A program made the translations under genes and the position numbers. Shown piece after piece: positions 1 through 9,226 of a stretch of 64,000 bases of DNA. The stretch's first letter is position 1. Each line of letters opens with the position of its first letter. The notes under the pieces are model-generated. The model saw nothing but the letters and a program-made list of their open reading frames with translations. It made no database searches and had not been told where the DNA came from. Origin of the DNA: Pyxidicoccus trucidator (GTDB taxonomy: Bacteria; Myxococcota; Myxococcia; Myxococcales; Myxococcaceae). The DNA lies in contig NZ_JAAIXZ010000021.1 in assembly GCF_010894435.1 (NCBI RefSeq), positions 62,001 to 126,000 on the forward strand. The letters run 5' to 3'.

Positions 1-562
1 GGCCGCGGTTGAAGCCGTAGGCCAGCGCCGCCGCGGTGGGCTCGTTGACGATGCGCTTCACGTCGAAGCCCGCCAGCCGGCCGGCCTCCTTCACCGCGTT
101 GCGCTGGTTGTCGTTGTAGTAGGCCGGGACGGAGATGACCGCCGCGTCGATGGGGCCGCCCAGGAACTGCTCGGCGATGGTCTTCACCTGGCCCAGCACG
201 AAGCTGGACACATGGGGCAGCGAGTACAGCTTGCCACCCAGCATCACCGCCGCGTCCCCGTTGGGGCCCTCGACGATGTCGTAGGGGAAGTACCCCTTGA
301 GGTCCTCCACCACCTTGGAGTTGAACTTCCGGCCGATCAGCCGCTTCGTCCCCCAGAGGGTGTTGTGGGGGTTGGTGACCATCTGATCCTTGGCCACCCC
401 GCCCACCATCAGGTCGCCACGGGACGACAGGGCGACCACGGACGGAAGGGTCAGGTTGCCGCGATCCGTGGGGACGATCTTCGGGATGCGGTTGCGCACG
501 GAGGCCACCAACGTGTTGGTGGTGCCCAGGTCAATCCCGACGATGCGAGGTCTGTCCGCCAT
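1..562 (-). CDS. dnaK: DnaK (Hsp70 chaperone), N-terminal part, cut by window edge
   Basis: The first 187 residues of an Hsp70 are present; the rest lies beyond position 1. The protein begins MADRPRIVGIDLGTTN, where GIDLGTTN is the phosphate-1 loop of the actin-like ATPase domain, and NEPTAAALAYG, the family signature near residue 180, is visible at the window edge. It acts as a cytosolic ATP-dependent chaperone working with a J-protein and a nucleotide exchange factor. The start ATG is at 562-560. Upstream lies a 91-bp gap and then a helicase gene on the same strand. Myxobacteria carry many dnaK paralogues, and without the C-terminal half or a neighbouring dnaJ/grpE I cannot say whether this is the main housekeeping copy. 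Confidence 0.95.
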   Translation of the reverse strand, partial: MADRPRIVGIDLGTTNTLVASVRNRIPKIVPTDRGNLTLPSVVALSSRGDLMVGGVAKDQMVTNPHNTLWGTKRLIGRKFNSKVVEDLKGYFPYDIVEGPNGDAAVMLGGKLYSLPHVSSFVLGQVKTIAEQFLGGPIDAAVISVPAYYNDNQRNAVKEAGRLAGFDVKRIVNEPTAAALAYGFNRG

Positions 563-653
563 GAAGTTCGGGGGGCGTGGGCCAGTGGAGGCGCGCCTGC
601 CCTCCACTCTCTATCACGTCGCGCGTGCGCGTGCGCGTTTCTGGGCGTCCGCC

Positions 654-2762
654 TCAGTCCCCCGGGTCCGGGTCGCCCGGCGGGGGCTCGGCCGCCCCCT
701 CGGTGGGGACGACCGGAGTCTCCCCCCGGGGCAGGGCCAGCTCCAGCGCCTCGACGGAGGCCAGGACGAGCCGATCATAGGGCGCCTCCGCCCCCACCGG
801 CAGCTCCTCGATGAACCGGGACACCCGCAGGAGGATGCGCTCCCCGTCCCGGGGCAGCACTGTCAGGGGGTACACCAGCGCCAGCTCGTCCCGGGCCCGC
901 GTCATGGCCACGTAGAAAAGGCGGCGCTCCTCCTCTTCCTCCTCGGGCGACCGGGTGGCCAGCGACAGGGGGAAGCGGCCGTCGGCCAGCCAGAGGACGA
1001 AGACGGCCCGCCACTCCAGCCCCTTGGCCTGGTGCACGGTGGACAGCGTCAGGTACTCGTCCGGGGCGTCCGCCCCCAGGGCCTCCCCCGCGGCGAACTC
1101 CGCCACCAGGGCGATTTCGGACAGGAAGCGGGGCAGGTCCTCGAAGCGGCTGGCGAACTCCGCGAGCTGGCGGAGGTCCTCCTCCCGCAGCTCCTCCGCG
1201 GCGAACTCCGCCTTGAGGTACTCCGCGTACCCACCTGCCAGCACGTCTTCAATCAGCGCCCCGGGAGTGCGCAGCCCCTCCGGCCGGGTCAGTCGGAGCA
1301 TCAGGTCCGAGAAGCGCTGGAACCCCTTCTGGCCCTTGCGCGGCACGTGCGCGCGGACGTCGCCATGGGCCAGCCCCTCCGCCAGGGGCGTGCCCTCCGG
1401 CAGCGCGCGCAGGGACGTCCACAGATGCTCCGTCGTCGCGGGGCCCACGCCGGGCACCCGCCGCACCACCCGCTTGAAGGCGAGCTCGTCCGCGGGGTTG
1501 TTCACCAGCCGGAGGTGGGCCAGCACGTCCTTGACGTGGGACTGCTCGAAGAAGCGCACCCCGGAGCGCACCCGGAAGGGGATGCCCCGGCGCGCCAGCT
1601 CCAGCTGCAGCTCCAGGGAGTGGCTGTGGGCGCGGTAGAGGACGGCCATGGCCTCCAGCGACAGGCCCTCGTCGCGCAGCTCGAGGACGCGCTGGGCCAC
1701 GAAGGTGGCCTGCTCGGCGGCGTCCTTCGTGGGCACGACGACGGGCATGACGCCCGAGGGGCGCGCGGCGGTCAGCTCCTTGGGGAACTGCCGCTCGTTC
1801 CGGGAGATGGAGACGTTGGCCAGCCGGAGGATTTCGGGGGTGGAGCGGTAGTTGCGCGTGAGCGTGAAGACGGCGCAGCCGGGGTAGCGCTCGGGGAAGC
1901 CGATGATGTTGGTGAAGTCCGCGCCCCGGAAGCTGTAGATGGACTGGCAGTCGTCGCCCACCACCGTCAGGTCCTTGCGCTCCCCGGCGAGCAGGTCCAC
2001 GAGGTCGCCCTGGAGCCGGTTGGTGTCCTGGTACTCGTCCACGAGGACGCAGCGGAAGCGCTCGGTGAGCTGGGCCCGGATGTCGGCGTGCTGGGTGAGC
2101 AGCCGCTTCAGGTGGAGCAGCAGATCATCGAAGTCCATCAGGTGCATCTGCGCCTTGCGCTGCTGGTAGCGCGCACCGGTGGCGAGCACCTCGGGGGCCA
2201 GCGGGAGGAACTGGGGGCGGCGGTCCACCAGCACCTGGGACACGGGCTGCTGGAGGTTGGTGGCCATGGACACCAGCTCCAGCACCAGCTCCGGGCGGGG
2301 GAAGCGCTTGTCGCTCTTGAGCTTGCGCTCGGCGATGCACGTCACCATGAGGTCGCGCGAGTCCTCGCGGTCCAGCACGGTGAAGTTGGGGGAGAAGCCC
2401 AGCGCGCCCGCATGCTGGCGCAGCAGCACGTGCGCGGCGTGGTGGAAGGTGCCGCCGAGGATGCGCTTCACGTCCGCGAAGGAGCCGGCCAGCTCCTCCA
2501 CCCGCCGCGTCATCTCCCGGGCGGCCTTGTTGGTGAAGGTGAGCAGGAGGATGCCCTCCGGCGGCACGCCGCGCTCCAGCAGGCGGGCCACGCGGAAGGT
2601 GAGCGTGCGCGTCTTGCCCGAGCCCGCGCCGGCGATGACGAGCACCGGCCCCTCCCCCGCCTCCACCGCCGCGAGCTGCTCCTCGTTGAGGAGGGCGGCG
2701 TAGTCGATCCGCGACGACGGCTTCGCGGGGGCGACCTTGAGGGTGTACGAGCGAGTGGCCAT
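654..2762 (-). CDS. UvrD/Rep/PcrA-family ATP-dependent DNA helicase
   Basis: A 702-residue superfamily 1A 3'-5' DNA helicase. Visible motifs in order are the Q-motif region (LNEEQLAAV, about residues 25-33), Walker A GAGSGKT (45-51), LLTFTNKAA (Ia), Walker B VDEYQDTN (II), GDDCQSIYSFRGA (III), TVHQAKGLEW (V) and VAMTRARDEL (VI). The length fits Rep/PcrA/UvrD. A role in repair or replication restart is known for the family, but the paralogue cannot be assigned from sequence alone. An upstream GTG at 2801 would add 13 residues. I prefer ATG 2762 because the extension is basic and proline-rich, with no better ribosome site. The gene lies 54 bp downstream of the HEAT-repeat lipoprotein gene on the same strand. 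Confidence 0.93.
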   Translation of the reverse strand: MATRSYTLKVAPAKPSSRIDYAALLNEEQLAAVEAGEGPVLVIAGAGSGKTRTLTFRVARLLERGVPPEGILLLTFTNKAAREMTRRVEELAGSFADVKRILGGTFHHAAHVLLRQHAGALGFSPNFTVLDREDSRDLMVTCIAERKLKSDKRFPRPELVLELVSMATNLQQPVSQVLVDRRPQFLPLAPEVLATGARYQQRKAQMHLMDFDDLLLHLKRLLTQHADIRAQLTERFRCVLVDEYQDTNRLQGDLVDLLAGERKDLTVVGDDCQSIYSFRGADFTNIIGFPERYPGCAVFTLTRNYRSTPEILRLANVSISRNERQFPKELTAARPSGVMPVVVPTKDAAEQATFVAQRVLELRDEGLSLEAMAVLYRAHSHSLELQLELARRGIPFRVRSGVRFFEQSHVKDVLAHLRLVNNPADELAFKRVVRRVPGVGPATTEHLWTSLRALPEGTPLAEGLAHGDVRAHVPRKGQKGFQRFSDLMLRLTRPEGLRTPGALIEDVLAGGYAEYLKAEFAAEELREEDLRQLAEFASRFEDLPRFLSEIALVAEFAAGEALGADAPDEYLTLSTVHQAKGLEWRAVFVLWLADGRFPLSLATRSPEEEEEERRLFYVAMTRARDELALVYPLTVLPRDGERILLRVSRFIEELPVGAEAPYDRLVLASVEALELALPRGETPVVPTEGAAEPPPGDPDPGD

Positions 2763-2816
2763 GGGGCGGGGAACTCTAACCGCCCTGCCCTTCGCGGACA
2801 CCCGGATCCGGGTGGA

Positions 2817-4511
2817 TCAGGGCACGGGCTTCAGGGCGGTCAGCCGGGCCGACGCCGCCGCGCGGACCTGGGGGGATGGATCCCGCTCCCTCGCCAGCTC
2901 GAGCAGCAGTCGCGAAACCTGCTGGGGCAGCTTCGTCCCCACCGCCTCCAGCGCCGCGGTGCGCTCCTTCACCGCGCCGTCCAGCCGCTCACGCACGCCC
3001 TGGTCGGCGCAGGTGCGGACACCGGGTGACTGCTCGCGCAGGAGCAGCTCCGCGTCCGCCAGCCGGGCCTCGGACAGCCGCTTCGCCTCGGCCGCCCTGC
3101 GGTCGAACTCGGCCAGGTCCTCGGCGAACTCGGAACTGGCCGCGCGGGCGCGGGCGATGGACTCCGCCGCGAAGCGCGCGTTGACGGCCGCCGCGCAGAG
3201 CTGCCGCGCGGTCCCCAGGGGCATGCGGCCCTCGGACGTGACGGGCTCCTCGTTCGCCACCTCCAGTGCCCAGAGCGCGAGCTGCCGCGCCGCCACCGCC
3301 GAGGAGAAGTGCTGGCCGCGCTGCTCGCGAATCTGCACCCAGCGGCGCAGCACCACCGGATCCGGCGCGCCTCCGTCCACGGCGCGCTGGTACTCCGTGG
3401 ACGCCTGGGCGAGCCGACCGGACAGGTCCAGCAGCACCGCCACCGTGAGGTACAGCTCCGAGCTCGTCGCCCGCTCGCGCAGCGTCTCCAGGCGAGAGGC
3501 CACCTCGTACTCCGCCACCGGGCGCGGCAGCGCCGAGAGCACCGTGCGCAGGGACTCCAGCGCGTGCTGGCGGATCAGCGGGTTGCGGGCGGCGCGCAGC
3601 GCGTTCAGCAGTGGATCCAACGCGCGCACGGAGACGTGCTGCCCCAGCTCCTCCGCCGCCTGCCAGCGGTCCAGCGCGTCCGGCGCCACCAGCGCGCGCT
3701 TCAGGTCTTCCAAGTCGCGCAGGTAGTGGCCCACATGCGAGGCCTGGACGAGCGGCTCGGGGCGGGCCAGGGCGGCGCGCTCGGCGCGGGTCTGGGCCAG
3801 GCGTGCTGGGAAGCCCGTCAGCTTCGGCCCCAGCGGGTGCGCCTTCACTCGCGCCTCGGCCTCGTCCACCAGCCCGGAGACGAGCAGCCCCTCCACCTCC
3901 AGCTCCAGCAGCAGGGCGCGCGCCTCCTCGCGGTGGGCGCCGGCCGGGAAGTCCTTGAGGTACGCGAAGAGCTTCATCGCGCCCGACGCCTTCGCCTGCG
4001 CGAAGGCCTGGCCGTCCAGCCGCGACTCCACCTCCTGGCGGCGCGGATCATCCGGTGCGGCCTTCAGGTAGTCGGCCAGCTTCGTCGGGTCCTCGGTGTT
4101 CGCCAGTTCGCGAGACTCGGCCTCGGACAGCAGGCGCTTCGCCTCGTCGCGCTGGGAGCCGTCCGGGTGCTCCTGGAGGAACTGGCGCCAGGCGGCCACG
4201 GTGTCGGCCTCCTTCGCGGCGTTGAAGCGCAGGCCCTCCAGCAGCGTCTTCGCGGTGCGCGAGGGCGCCTCGTCCGGGTACGCCTCCAAATAGCGCTTGT
4301 AGGCAATCACCGTGTGCAGCCGCTTGGCGTCCTCGAACTCCAGCTCCGCCAGCCGCGCCTGGGCGGCGTCGGTGTCCGGGTGCGTGGGATTCTCCCGGAG
4401 GAACGCCCGGTACGCCTCCACGGTGTCGGTGCTCGCGGCGCGCGTGTAGGGCGAGGAGATGCAGCCGGTGGCCAGCAGCAGGACGGCGAGGGCTCGACGA
4501 AGGGGGGCCAT
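2817..4511 (-). CDS. TPR/HEAT-repeat outer-membrane lipoprotein, unassigned
   Basis: A 564-residue predicted lipoprotein. The N-terminus is basic, then hydrophobic, and ends in the lipobox LATGC with Cys17 as lipidation site. The next 200 residues carry TPR/Sel1-like helices with a recurring pattern (VEAYRAFLRENPTH, VIAYKRYLEAYPDE, VAAWRQFLQEHPDG), each followed by a short helix. The middle (around RWQAAEELGQHVSVRALDPL) and the extreme C-terminus (QVRAAASARLTALKP) look like HEAT repeats. The predicted role is a periplasm-facing scaffold; no catalytic motif is seen. It is divergent from the NlpC/P60-like gene across a 136-bp gap and could be co-transcribed with the helicase downstream. Confidence 0.85.
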   Translation of the reverse strand: MAPLRRALAVLLLATGCISSPYTRAASTDTVEAYRAFLRENPTHPDTDAAQARLAELEFEDAKRLHTVIAYKRYLEAYPDEAPSRTAKTLLEGLRFNAAKEADTVAAWRQFLQEHPDGSQRDEAKRLLSEAESRELANTEDPTKLADYLKAAPDDPRRQEVESRLDGQAFAQAKASGAMKLFAYLKDFPAGAHREEARALLLELEVEGLLVSGLVDEAEARVKAHPLGPKLTGFPARLAQTRAERAALARPEPLVQASHVGHYLRDLEDLKRALVAPDALDRWQAAEELGQHVSVRALDPLLNALRAARNPLIRQHALESLRTVLSALPRPVAEYEVASRLETLRERATSSELYLTVAVLLDLSGRLAQASTEYQRAVDGGAPDPVVLRRWVQIREQRGQHFSSAVAARQLALWALEVANEEPVTSEGRMPLGTARQLCAAAVNARFAAESIARARAASSEFAEDLAEFDRRAAEAKRLSEARLADAELLLREQSPGVRTCADQGVRERLDGAVKERTAALEAVGTKLPQQVSRLLLELARERDPSPQVRAAASARLTALKPVP

Positions 4512-4647
4512 TCACCCCCAGCAATACCGCACCCGCGCTCCCCCGGAAACCCGAGCCCTGACGGCCGGTTGCCTGGGTAGGTTTTTTGACGACACACGAA
4601 CTCCGGCCGAGCATGGCTGCCTCATGCCGCTACAGGGAGGTCGCTCC

Positions 4648-5526
4648 ATGAGGTCGGTTGCGCTGATCGGAACCCTCGCGGTGCTGGCGACGGGGTGTGC
4701 CACCTCGGGCGCGCCCCTGGAGCCCTGGCTGGACTCCTACAGCCTGCGCTACCGCTCCGCCTCTCCGCCCGCCTTCCCGCGCGAAGCGCTCTCCAGCCCG
4801 GTGGTCGCCACGAAGAAGGCGCGGACGCCTCCGAGGACCGAAGTGTCCTCGCGAGAGGACCGGGCCGGTGCCCAGGCGAAGCCGGTGGCCTCCCGCGCGC
4901 CCAAGAAGCCCTCCGTCACCCGCGCCACGACGTCCACGCGCCCCACCCCGCAGTCCACCAACCCACGCGAGACGGTGCTCGCCACGGCGCGCGCGCTGGT
5001 GGGCAAGCAGCAGGTGACGCTCAACGGGCGCAAGTATCCCTCCGACTGCACCGGCCTCATCGAGGGCGTCTATGCCCAGGCCGGCGTCACCTTCAAGGGG
5101 ACGCTCAAGCCCGGCGACAACGGCGTCACCGCGCTCTACCGCCACGCCCGCGCGAAGGGCCGCGTCTTCACGGAGGGCCGGCCCGTGCCCGGCGACCTCG
5201 TGTTCTTCCGCGAGACGTACGACCAGAACCGGGACGGCCGGCGCAACGATGGACTCACCCACGTGGGCATCGTCGACGACGTGGCCGCGGATGGCACCGT
5301 CACCGTCATCCACCGCGTGCGCCGGGGCGTCGTGCGCTACCGGATGAACCTCGACCGCCCCCACCTGCCGAGAGATCCGAAGACGGGCCAGGCGCTCAAC
5401 GACTTTCTGCGCCACCCCGGCCCCAACCGCGAGCCCGTGCTCACCGGCCAGCTCTTCTCCTCGTATGGCAGCGTGCTGCCCTCGGCCCCGGTCAAGACGA
5501 AGCCGGTGCCGGTGGCGCTTCGCTGA
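4648..5526 (+). CDS. NlpC/P60- or CHAP-like cell-wall hydrolase lipoprotein
   Basis: A 292-residue lipoprotein with lipobox VLATGC (Cys17), a basic Ser/Thr/Pro linker of about 90 residues, and a papain-fold domain at about residues 108-260. Cys134 in SDCTGLI is the predicted nucleophile, His205 in THVGIV the base, and His222 the possible third polar residue. NlpC/P60 and CHAP enzymes cut peptidoglycan stem peptides or related amides, so the likely site of action is the periplasmic cell wall. The start is set by AGGGAGG at 4634-4640, seven bases before ATG 4648. Upstream in-frame starts lie in the divergent promoter region. It converges on the glycosyltransferase gene at its 3' end. Confidence 0.87.
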   Translation: MRSVALIGTLAVLATGCATSGAPLEPWLDSYSLRYRSASPPAFPREALSSPVVATKKARTPPRTEVSSREDRAGAQAKPVASRAPKKPSVTRATTSTRPTPQSTNPRETVLATARALVGKQQVTLNGRKYPSDCTGLIEGVYAQAGVTFKGTLKPGDNGVTALYRHARAKGRVFTEGRPVPGDLVFFRETYDQNRDGRRNDGLTHVGIVDDVAADGTVTVIHRVRRGVVRYRMNLDRPHLPRDPKTGQALNDFLRHPGPNREPVLTGQLFSSYGSVLPSAPVKTKPVPVALR

Positions 5527-5579
5527 GCCCACCCGCACCGGCTGTTTGTTCGCGGGCCCCTGCCCCTGAGTCCTCCCGA

Positions 5580-5595
5580 GGCCCGACACCGGGCC
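5580..5595. terminator. Short GC hairpin between convergent genes
   Basis: GGCCCG (5580-5585) and CGGGCC (5590-5595) form a perfect 6-bp stem with an ACAC loop, in the 94-bp gap between two convergent genes. No T-tract follows on either strand, so function as a terminator is uncertain. Confidence 0.35.
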
Positions 5596-5620
5596 CCGGG
5601 GGAGGCCCCCCGTCGTCACC

Positions 5621-6802
5621 TCAGGCGCGAGCGGTGCGGTCCCACGCGGCGCGCTGCGTGTTGCGCAGGAAGCGCCAGAAGCCCACGACGATGGCCAGGT
5701 TCATCGTGACGAAGTAGTAGGCCACCGAGGCCACCCGCTTCGACGTGCCCCGCTTCAGCACGCCCGTCTTCCCCAAGTAGGCCAGCGCGTAGAACAGCGC
5801 CTGCCCGAAGAGGGTGAAGCGGTAGAACATGCTGTCGAGCAGGAACACGTTGGCCAGCAGCGCCAGGCCCATCAGCGCGGGCGCGCACCAGCGCAGCAGC
5901 TTGTGGGACCAGAAGGCGAACGCGGGGAAGCCAGCGGTCGGCAGCAGCAGGCCCGGCACCATGCGGAGGCTCTGGAAGTTGCCGGCGGCGATGCGCGCCC
6001 GGCGGCCGAACTCCTTGCCGTAGTCCTCCGTCGTCTCCTCGTGAGCAACCGCCTGCTCCTCGTAGACGACCTTGTAGCCCTTCTCCAGGATGCGCAGCGG
6101 AATCACGAAGTCGTCGACGATGGTGGACGGCGGCAGCTCCGTGAACAGCGTGCGGCGGATGGCGTAGAGCCCTCCGTTGGCGCCCACCACCGCGCCGCGC
6201 CGCCCCTCGTACATCTTGATGAGGGACTCGTAGCTCCAGTACGCGCTCTCCTCGTAGTCCTGCTTCGTCGGATTGTAGAGCTTGAGCTTCCCGCAGACGG
6301 CGCCCACCTCCGGGTCATCGAAGTGGCGCACGAGCCGTTCAATGGCCTCCGGTTCGATCATCGTGTTCGCGTCCGAGAGGACCACGATGTCGCCCCTGGC
6401 CATGGGAATGCAGCGGTTGAGCACCGTCGTCTTGCCCGCGCGTGGCGCGGGGGACAGGCGAACCCGCTCATCCGAGCAGTTGCGAACGATGTCATCCGTG
6501 CCGTCAGAGGAGCCGTCCGAGCCGATCAGCACCTCGAACTTCTCCGCCGGGTACTTCAGCGCGAGGCTGTTCTCCAGCTTCTGCTGGATGCAGGACACCT
6601 CGTTGTACGCCGCGACCACCAGGCTGACCGAGCTCTTCGGCCCGGCCGCACGCGCCTCCTGCCGGCGCACCCCACTGCCCCTCATCGCCCGGATGTTCTG
6701 GGCCACCTGCGCCGCCCCATCCAGCACGAACAGGCACAACGGGTAGAGAAAGTACGTGTGCACGAGCAGCAGCGCGGCACACCAGAAGAAGACCTCCGCC
6801 AT
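5621..6802 (-). CDS. Membrane-anchored family 2 glycosyltransferase
   Basis: A 393-residue GT2 enzyme with an N-terminal membrane helix (residues 2-27), a cytosolic GT-A domain (about 57-290) and C-terminal hydrophobic helices, the layout of cellulose-synthase-like or exopolysaccharide synthases. Visible motifs are VVAAYNE, SDGSSDGT (Asp96), the metal-binding SDANTM (Asp144), IVDDFVIP (Asp230/231) and EFGRRAR in place of the classical QxxRW. The substrate cannot be told; related enzymes build exopolysaccharide or N-glycan precursors. The start is ATG 6802 with GGGAGG eight bases upstream; longer in-frame starts lack such a site. No polysaccharide operon partners are nearby, so it stands alone. 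Confidence 0.88.
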   Translation of the reverse strand: MAEVFFWCAALLLVHTYFLYPLCLFVLDGAAQVAQNIRAMRGSGVRRQEARAAGPKSSVSLVVAAYNEVSCIQQKLENSLALKYPAEKFEVLIGSDGSSDGTDDIVRNCSDERVRLSPAPRAGKTTVLNRCIPMARGDIVVLSDANTMIEPEAIERLVRHFDDPEVGAVCGKLKLYNPTKQDYEESAYWSYESLIKMYEGRRGAVVGANGGLYAIRRTLFTELPPSTIVDDFVIPLRILEKGYKVVYEEQAVAHEETTEDYGKEFGRRARIAAGNFQSLRMVPGLLLPTAGFPAFAFWSHKLLRWCAPALMGLALLANVFLLDSMFYRFTLFGQALFYALAYLGKTGVLKRGTSKRVASVAYYFVTMNLAIVVGFWRFLRNTQRAAWDRTARA

Positions 6803-6923
6803 CGACCATGCCTCCCAGTACCCAGTCCTCGAACCTGCATGAGGGCTAAGCAAGACCTGCGCCAGACTCTGGTGTCGGGCGCCGCCCGCGGAAACTCGGA
6901 CTGGCGATGGATCAGCGCGTGAA

Positions 6924-6944
6924 GGACTGGACTTTCTCCAGTCC
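6924..6944. terminator. Hairpin downstream of the zinc-ribbon/TPR gene
   Basis: GGACTGGA (6924-6931) and TCCAGTCC (6937-6944) form a perfect 8-bp stem with a 5-nt loop. It lies 26 bp past the stop of the minus-strand gene ending at 6971 and probably ends the lysC operon. There is no clear U-tract. Confidence 0.5.
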
Positions 6945-6970
6945 GGGAGCGCCGGGAGACGGTCGTCGTT

Positions 6971-9217
6971 TCAGGGCCTGGCGGGGGCGTTGAGCGAGGC
7001 CAGCAGCTTGCTCGCCAGCTGGTGATTGGGGTTGAGGGCCAGCGTGTCGTCCAGCAGCGAGTGGGCCGTGTCCTGCTGATTCAGGCGCAGGGCCAGCCGG
7101 GCGCCCAGGACATAGGCGCGCAGCAGCGTGCGGTCTTCCTGGCGCAGCGCGGCCAGCTCCTTGGCAACCCCCATCAGCGAGTCCGGAGGCGAGCCGGAGC
7201 TGAGCGCGTACTCGGCCCGTGCCAGCGTGCTCCACGTGCCAGGCGAGCCCTCCGCGTTGCGCAGGCGCTCGGCCAGGGCCAGTGCATCCGGTGCCACCGT
7301 CACGCCGGCATGGAGGGCGCGGGCCTTCAGCCGGGCCAACAGCGCCGGGGCGGGCTCCACTTCGGGCGCCGCGGAGAGGACGGCGAGCTGCTTGTCCAGC
7401 TCCTGGCGCAGGGAGTCCACCTCGCTCCGGATGGGGGCCAGCTCCTTGGCAACCTCCCCCAGCGCCTTGTCCAGCGAGGCGACTTGCAGCTGCCGCTCCG
7501 CCGCATCGCCAATGTCCCGGGTCGCGTCCCTCTTCCGGTTCAGCCTCTCCGCGCGGACGCGGAGCTGCTCGAGCTCGGCCTGGAGGTCGGACATCCGCAG
7601 CGACAGGGCCACCGCGAGCTCGGCCTGGGCCTCGGTGTACTTGGGGTGTGCGGCGTTCAGCGTGCGCAGGCGCTGGATGGCCTGCTCGCGCGAGGCCAGG
7701 TCATCGCGACGAAGCAGCGCCGCCGCCCGGTCCTTGTCCTCCACCGCCGCCGCCGGCATGTCCGAGTCGCGGTCGCGCCAGGCCGGGTAGGCCAGCACGG
7801 CTGTCAGCACGAGCCCCGCCACCACGACGAGCGGCAGCAGGCGTTCCCGGCCCGCCGCCGGGCGCGCGGATTCGAACCGCTCGCCGCTGGACGCGGTGCG
7901 GCTCGCGGCCAGCAACTCCGGAGGCAGCTCCACCGGTACGCGGCGCAGGGGGCTCCCCGTCCCGGAGACCGGCTCGGCGGCCCCGGGCCCCTTTGAGGCC
8001 GGGCCGAAGGACAGCAACGTCTCGGAGCCCACGGGCGCGGGGGACTCGGGAGGCAGCCGGATGCCGACGTCCTGTCCTGGCGCCGGGAGTGCCGCGCCAA
8101 AGAGGGCCGTGCGGACGATGCCAGGGTCCTGTGTGGCCGAGGCAGGAGGCAGCTCGGCGGAGACCGCGCCGTAGGACTGCGTCGACCCCACGCGGGCCTG
8201 GCTGTCGGGGGGCGGCGTGGCGGGCACGGCGCCAAAGGCCTGCGTCGCGCCATGGGCCGGAGAGGTCCTCGGCGGGAAGATGCCGGACGACGACCGAGAC
8301 GGGGCGCCGGGCTCCTGGGAGGGCACTGGCGGCACGCCGATGACCCGCTCCGAGCCGACGGGCGCTGGCACGGCGCCGAACGTCTGGGTCCTCCCGAGCT
8401 GCGAGGGTGCGTCATGCGCGGGCACGGCGCCAAAGGCCTGGGTATGGCCCTGCGATGCCGGGGTTCGCGGAGCCACGGCACCAAAGGTCTGAGTCGTGTT
8501 GCCCGGGGCGATGGAGCCCTGCGCAGGCACCGCGCCAAACGTCTGCGTGGCATTGCCGGGCGAGGTCGGGCCCTGTGCCGGCACCGCGCCGAACGTCTGC
8601 GTGGCATTTCCGGGCGAAGGCGAACCCTGTGCCGGCACCGCACCAAACGTCTGCGTCGCATTGCCGGGAACCGTGGCCCCCTGCGCCGGCACCGCGCCAA
8701 ACGTCTGCGTCGCATTGCCGGGAACCGTGGCCCCCTGCGCCGGCACCGCGCCAAACGTCTGCGTCGCATTGCCGGGAACCGTGGCCCCCTGCGCCGGCAC
8801 CGCGCCAAACGTCCGGGTCACCCCGACAGGAGCGACCGAGGGCGGCGGGGGTACCGCCGGACCAGACCGCTCACCTGCCCCCACGGGGGGCACGGCCCCG
8901 AAAGCCTGCGTCGTGTTCGGGATGGGCGTGGGCGCAGTCCCATCCGTGTCCGGCTTGGGATGAGGCCCCGAGCCGAACAACTGCGTCGACATCATGGGCG
9001 AGCGCCCCGCGCCGAAGATCTGCGTGGAGCTCGTGACCGCGGGCGCCCCCCCCTGCCCCGTTACCGCCGGAGCGGGCTTCGGAGGCGGGGGCTGCCCATT
9101 GGGAGAAGCCATGAACACATGGCCGCACCGCGTGCACTGGACCGACGCGCCTCCCGGAGGGAGCAGGCGGGGGTCGAGGACGTACTGCATCGAGCACTGG
9201 GGACAGGAGAGCTGCAC
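6971..9217 (-). CDS. MJ0042-type zinc-ribbon membrane protein with FGAVPAQG repeats and TPR-like C-terminus
   Basis: A 748-residue protein. Residues 1-36 form a zinc ribbon (Cys5, Cys8, Cys28, Cys31) of the MJ0042 type found at the N-terminus of many deltaproteobacterial proteins. Residues of about 37-450 are low-complexity and Pro/Gly/Ala-rich, with many TQxFGAVP motifs, including perfect 18-residue tandem copies. One membrane helix follows (LLPLVVVAGLVLTAVLAYP), then about 250 residues of coiled-coil and TPR-like helices ending in a TPR-like pattern. The topology suggests a cytosolic ribbon and repeat arm with a periplasmic helical domain. The function is unknown. The start is GTG 9217, nine bases after the ComEA-like stop, so it is the third gene of an apparent operon with lysC. 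Confidence 0.85.
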   Translation of the reverse strand: MQLSCPQCSMQYVLDPRLLPPGGASVQCTRCGHVFMASPNGQPPPPKPAPAVTGQGGAPAVTSSTQIFGAGRSPMMSTQLFGSGPHPKPDTDGTAPTPIPNTTQAFGAVPPVGAGERSGPAVPPPPSVAPVGVTRTFGAVPAQGATVPGNATQTFGAVPAQGATVPGNATQTFGAVPAQGATVPGNATQTFGAVPAQGSPSPGNATQTFGAVPAQGPTSPGNATQTFGAVPAQGSIAPGNTTQTFGAVAPRTPASQGHTQAFGAVPAHDAPSQLGRTQTFGAVPAPVGSERVIGVPPVPSQEPGAPSRSSSGIFPPRTSPAHGATQAFGAVPATPPPDSQARVGSTQSYGAVSAELPPASATQDPGIVRTALFGAALPAPGQDVGIRLPPESPAPVGSETLLSFGPASKGPGAAEPVSGTGSPLRRVPVELPPELLAASRTASSGERFESARPAAGRERLLPLVVVAGLVLTAVLAYPAWRDRDSDMPAAAVEDKDRAAALLRRDDLASREQAIQRLRTLNAAHPKYTEAQAELAVALSLRMSDLQAELEQLRVRAERLNRKRDATRDIGDAAERQLQVASLDKALGEVAKELAPIRSEVDSLRQELDKQLAVLSAAPEVEPAPALLARLKARALHAGVTVAPDALALAERLRNAEGSPGTWSTLARAEYALSSGSPPDSLMGVAKELAALRQEDRTLLRAYVLGARLALRLNQQDTAHSLLDDTLALNPNHQLASKLLASLNAPARP
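8489..8812. repeat. Six 54-bp in-frame tandem repeats
   Basis: Copies begin at 8489, 8543, 8597, 8651, 8705 and 8759, each 54 bp (18 residues, consensus around PGNATQTFGAVPAQG). The last three copies by coordinate (8651-8812) are identical at the DNA level; the other three differ at scattered bases. This points to recent in-frame expansion. More degenerate versions of the motif continue on both sides within the same gene. Confidence 0.92.
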
Positions 9218-9226
9218 ACACCGTGC

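Noticed and set aside
390..3029. An 879-codon open frame opposite the helicase gene
   Set aside because: It is a Gln/Arg/His/Gly-rich antisense shadow typical of GC-rich genomes; the opposite strand carries full helicase motifs.
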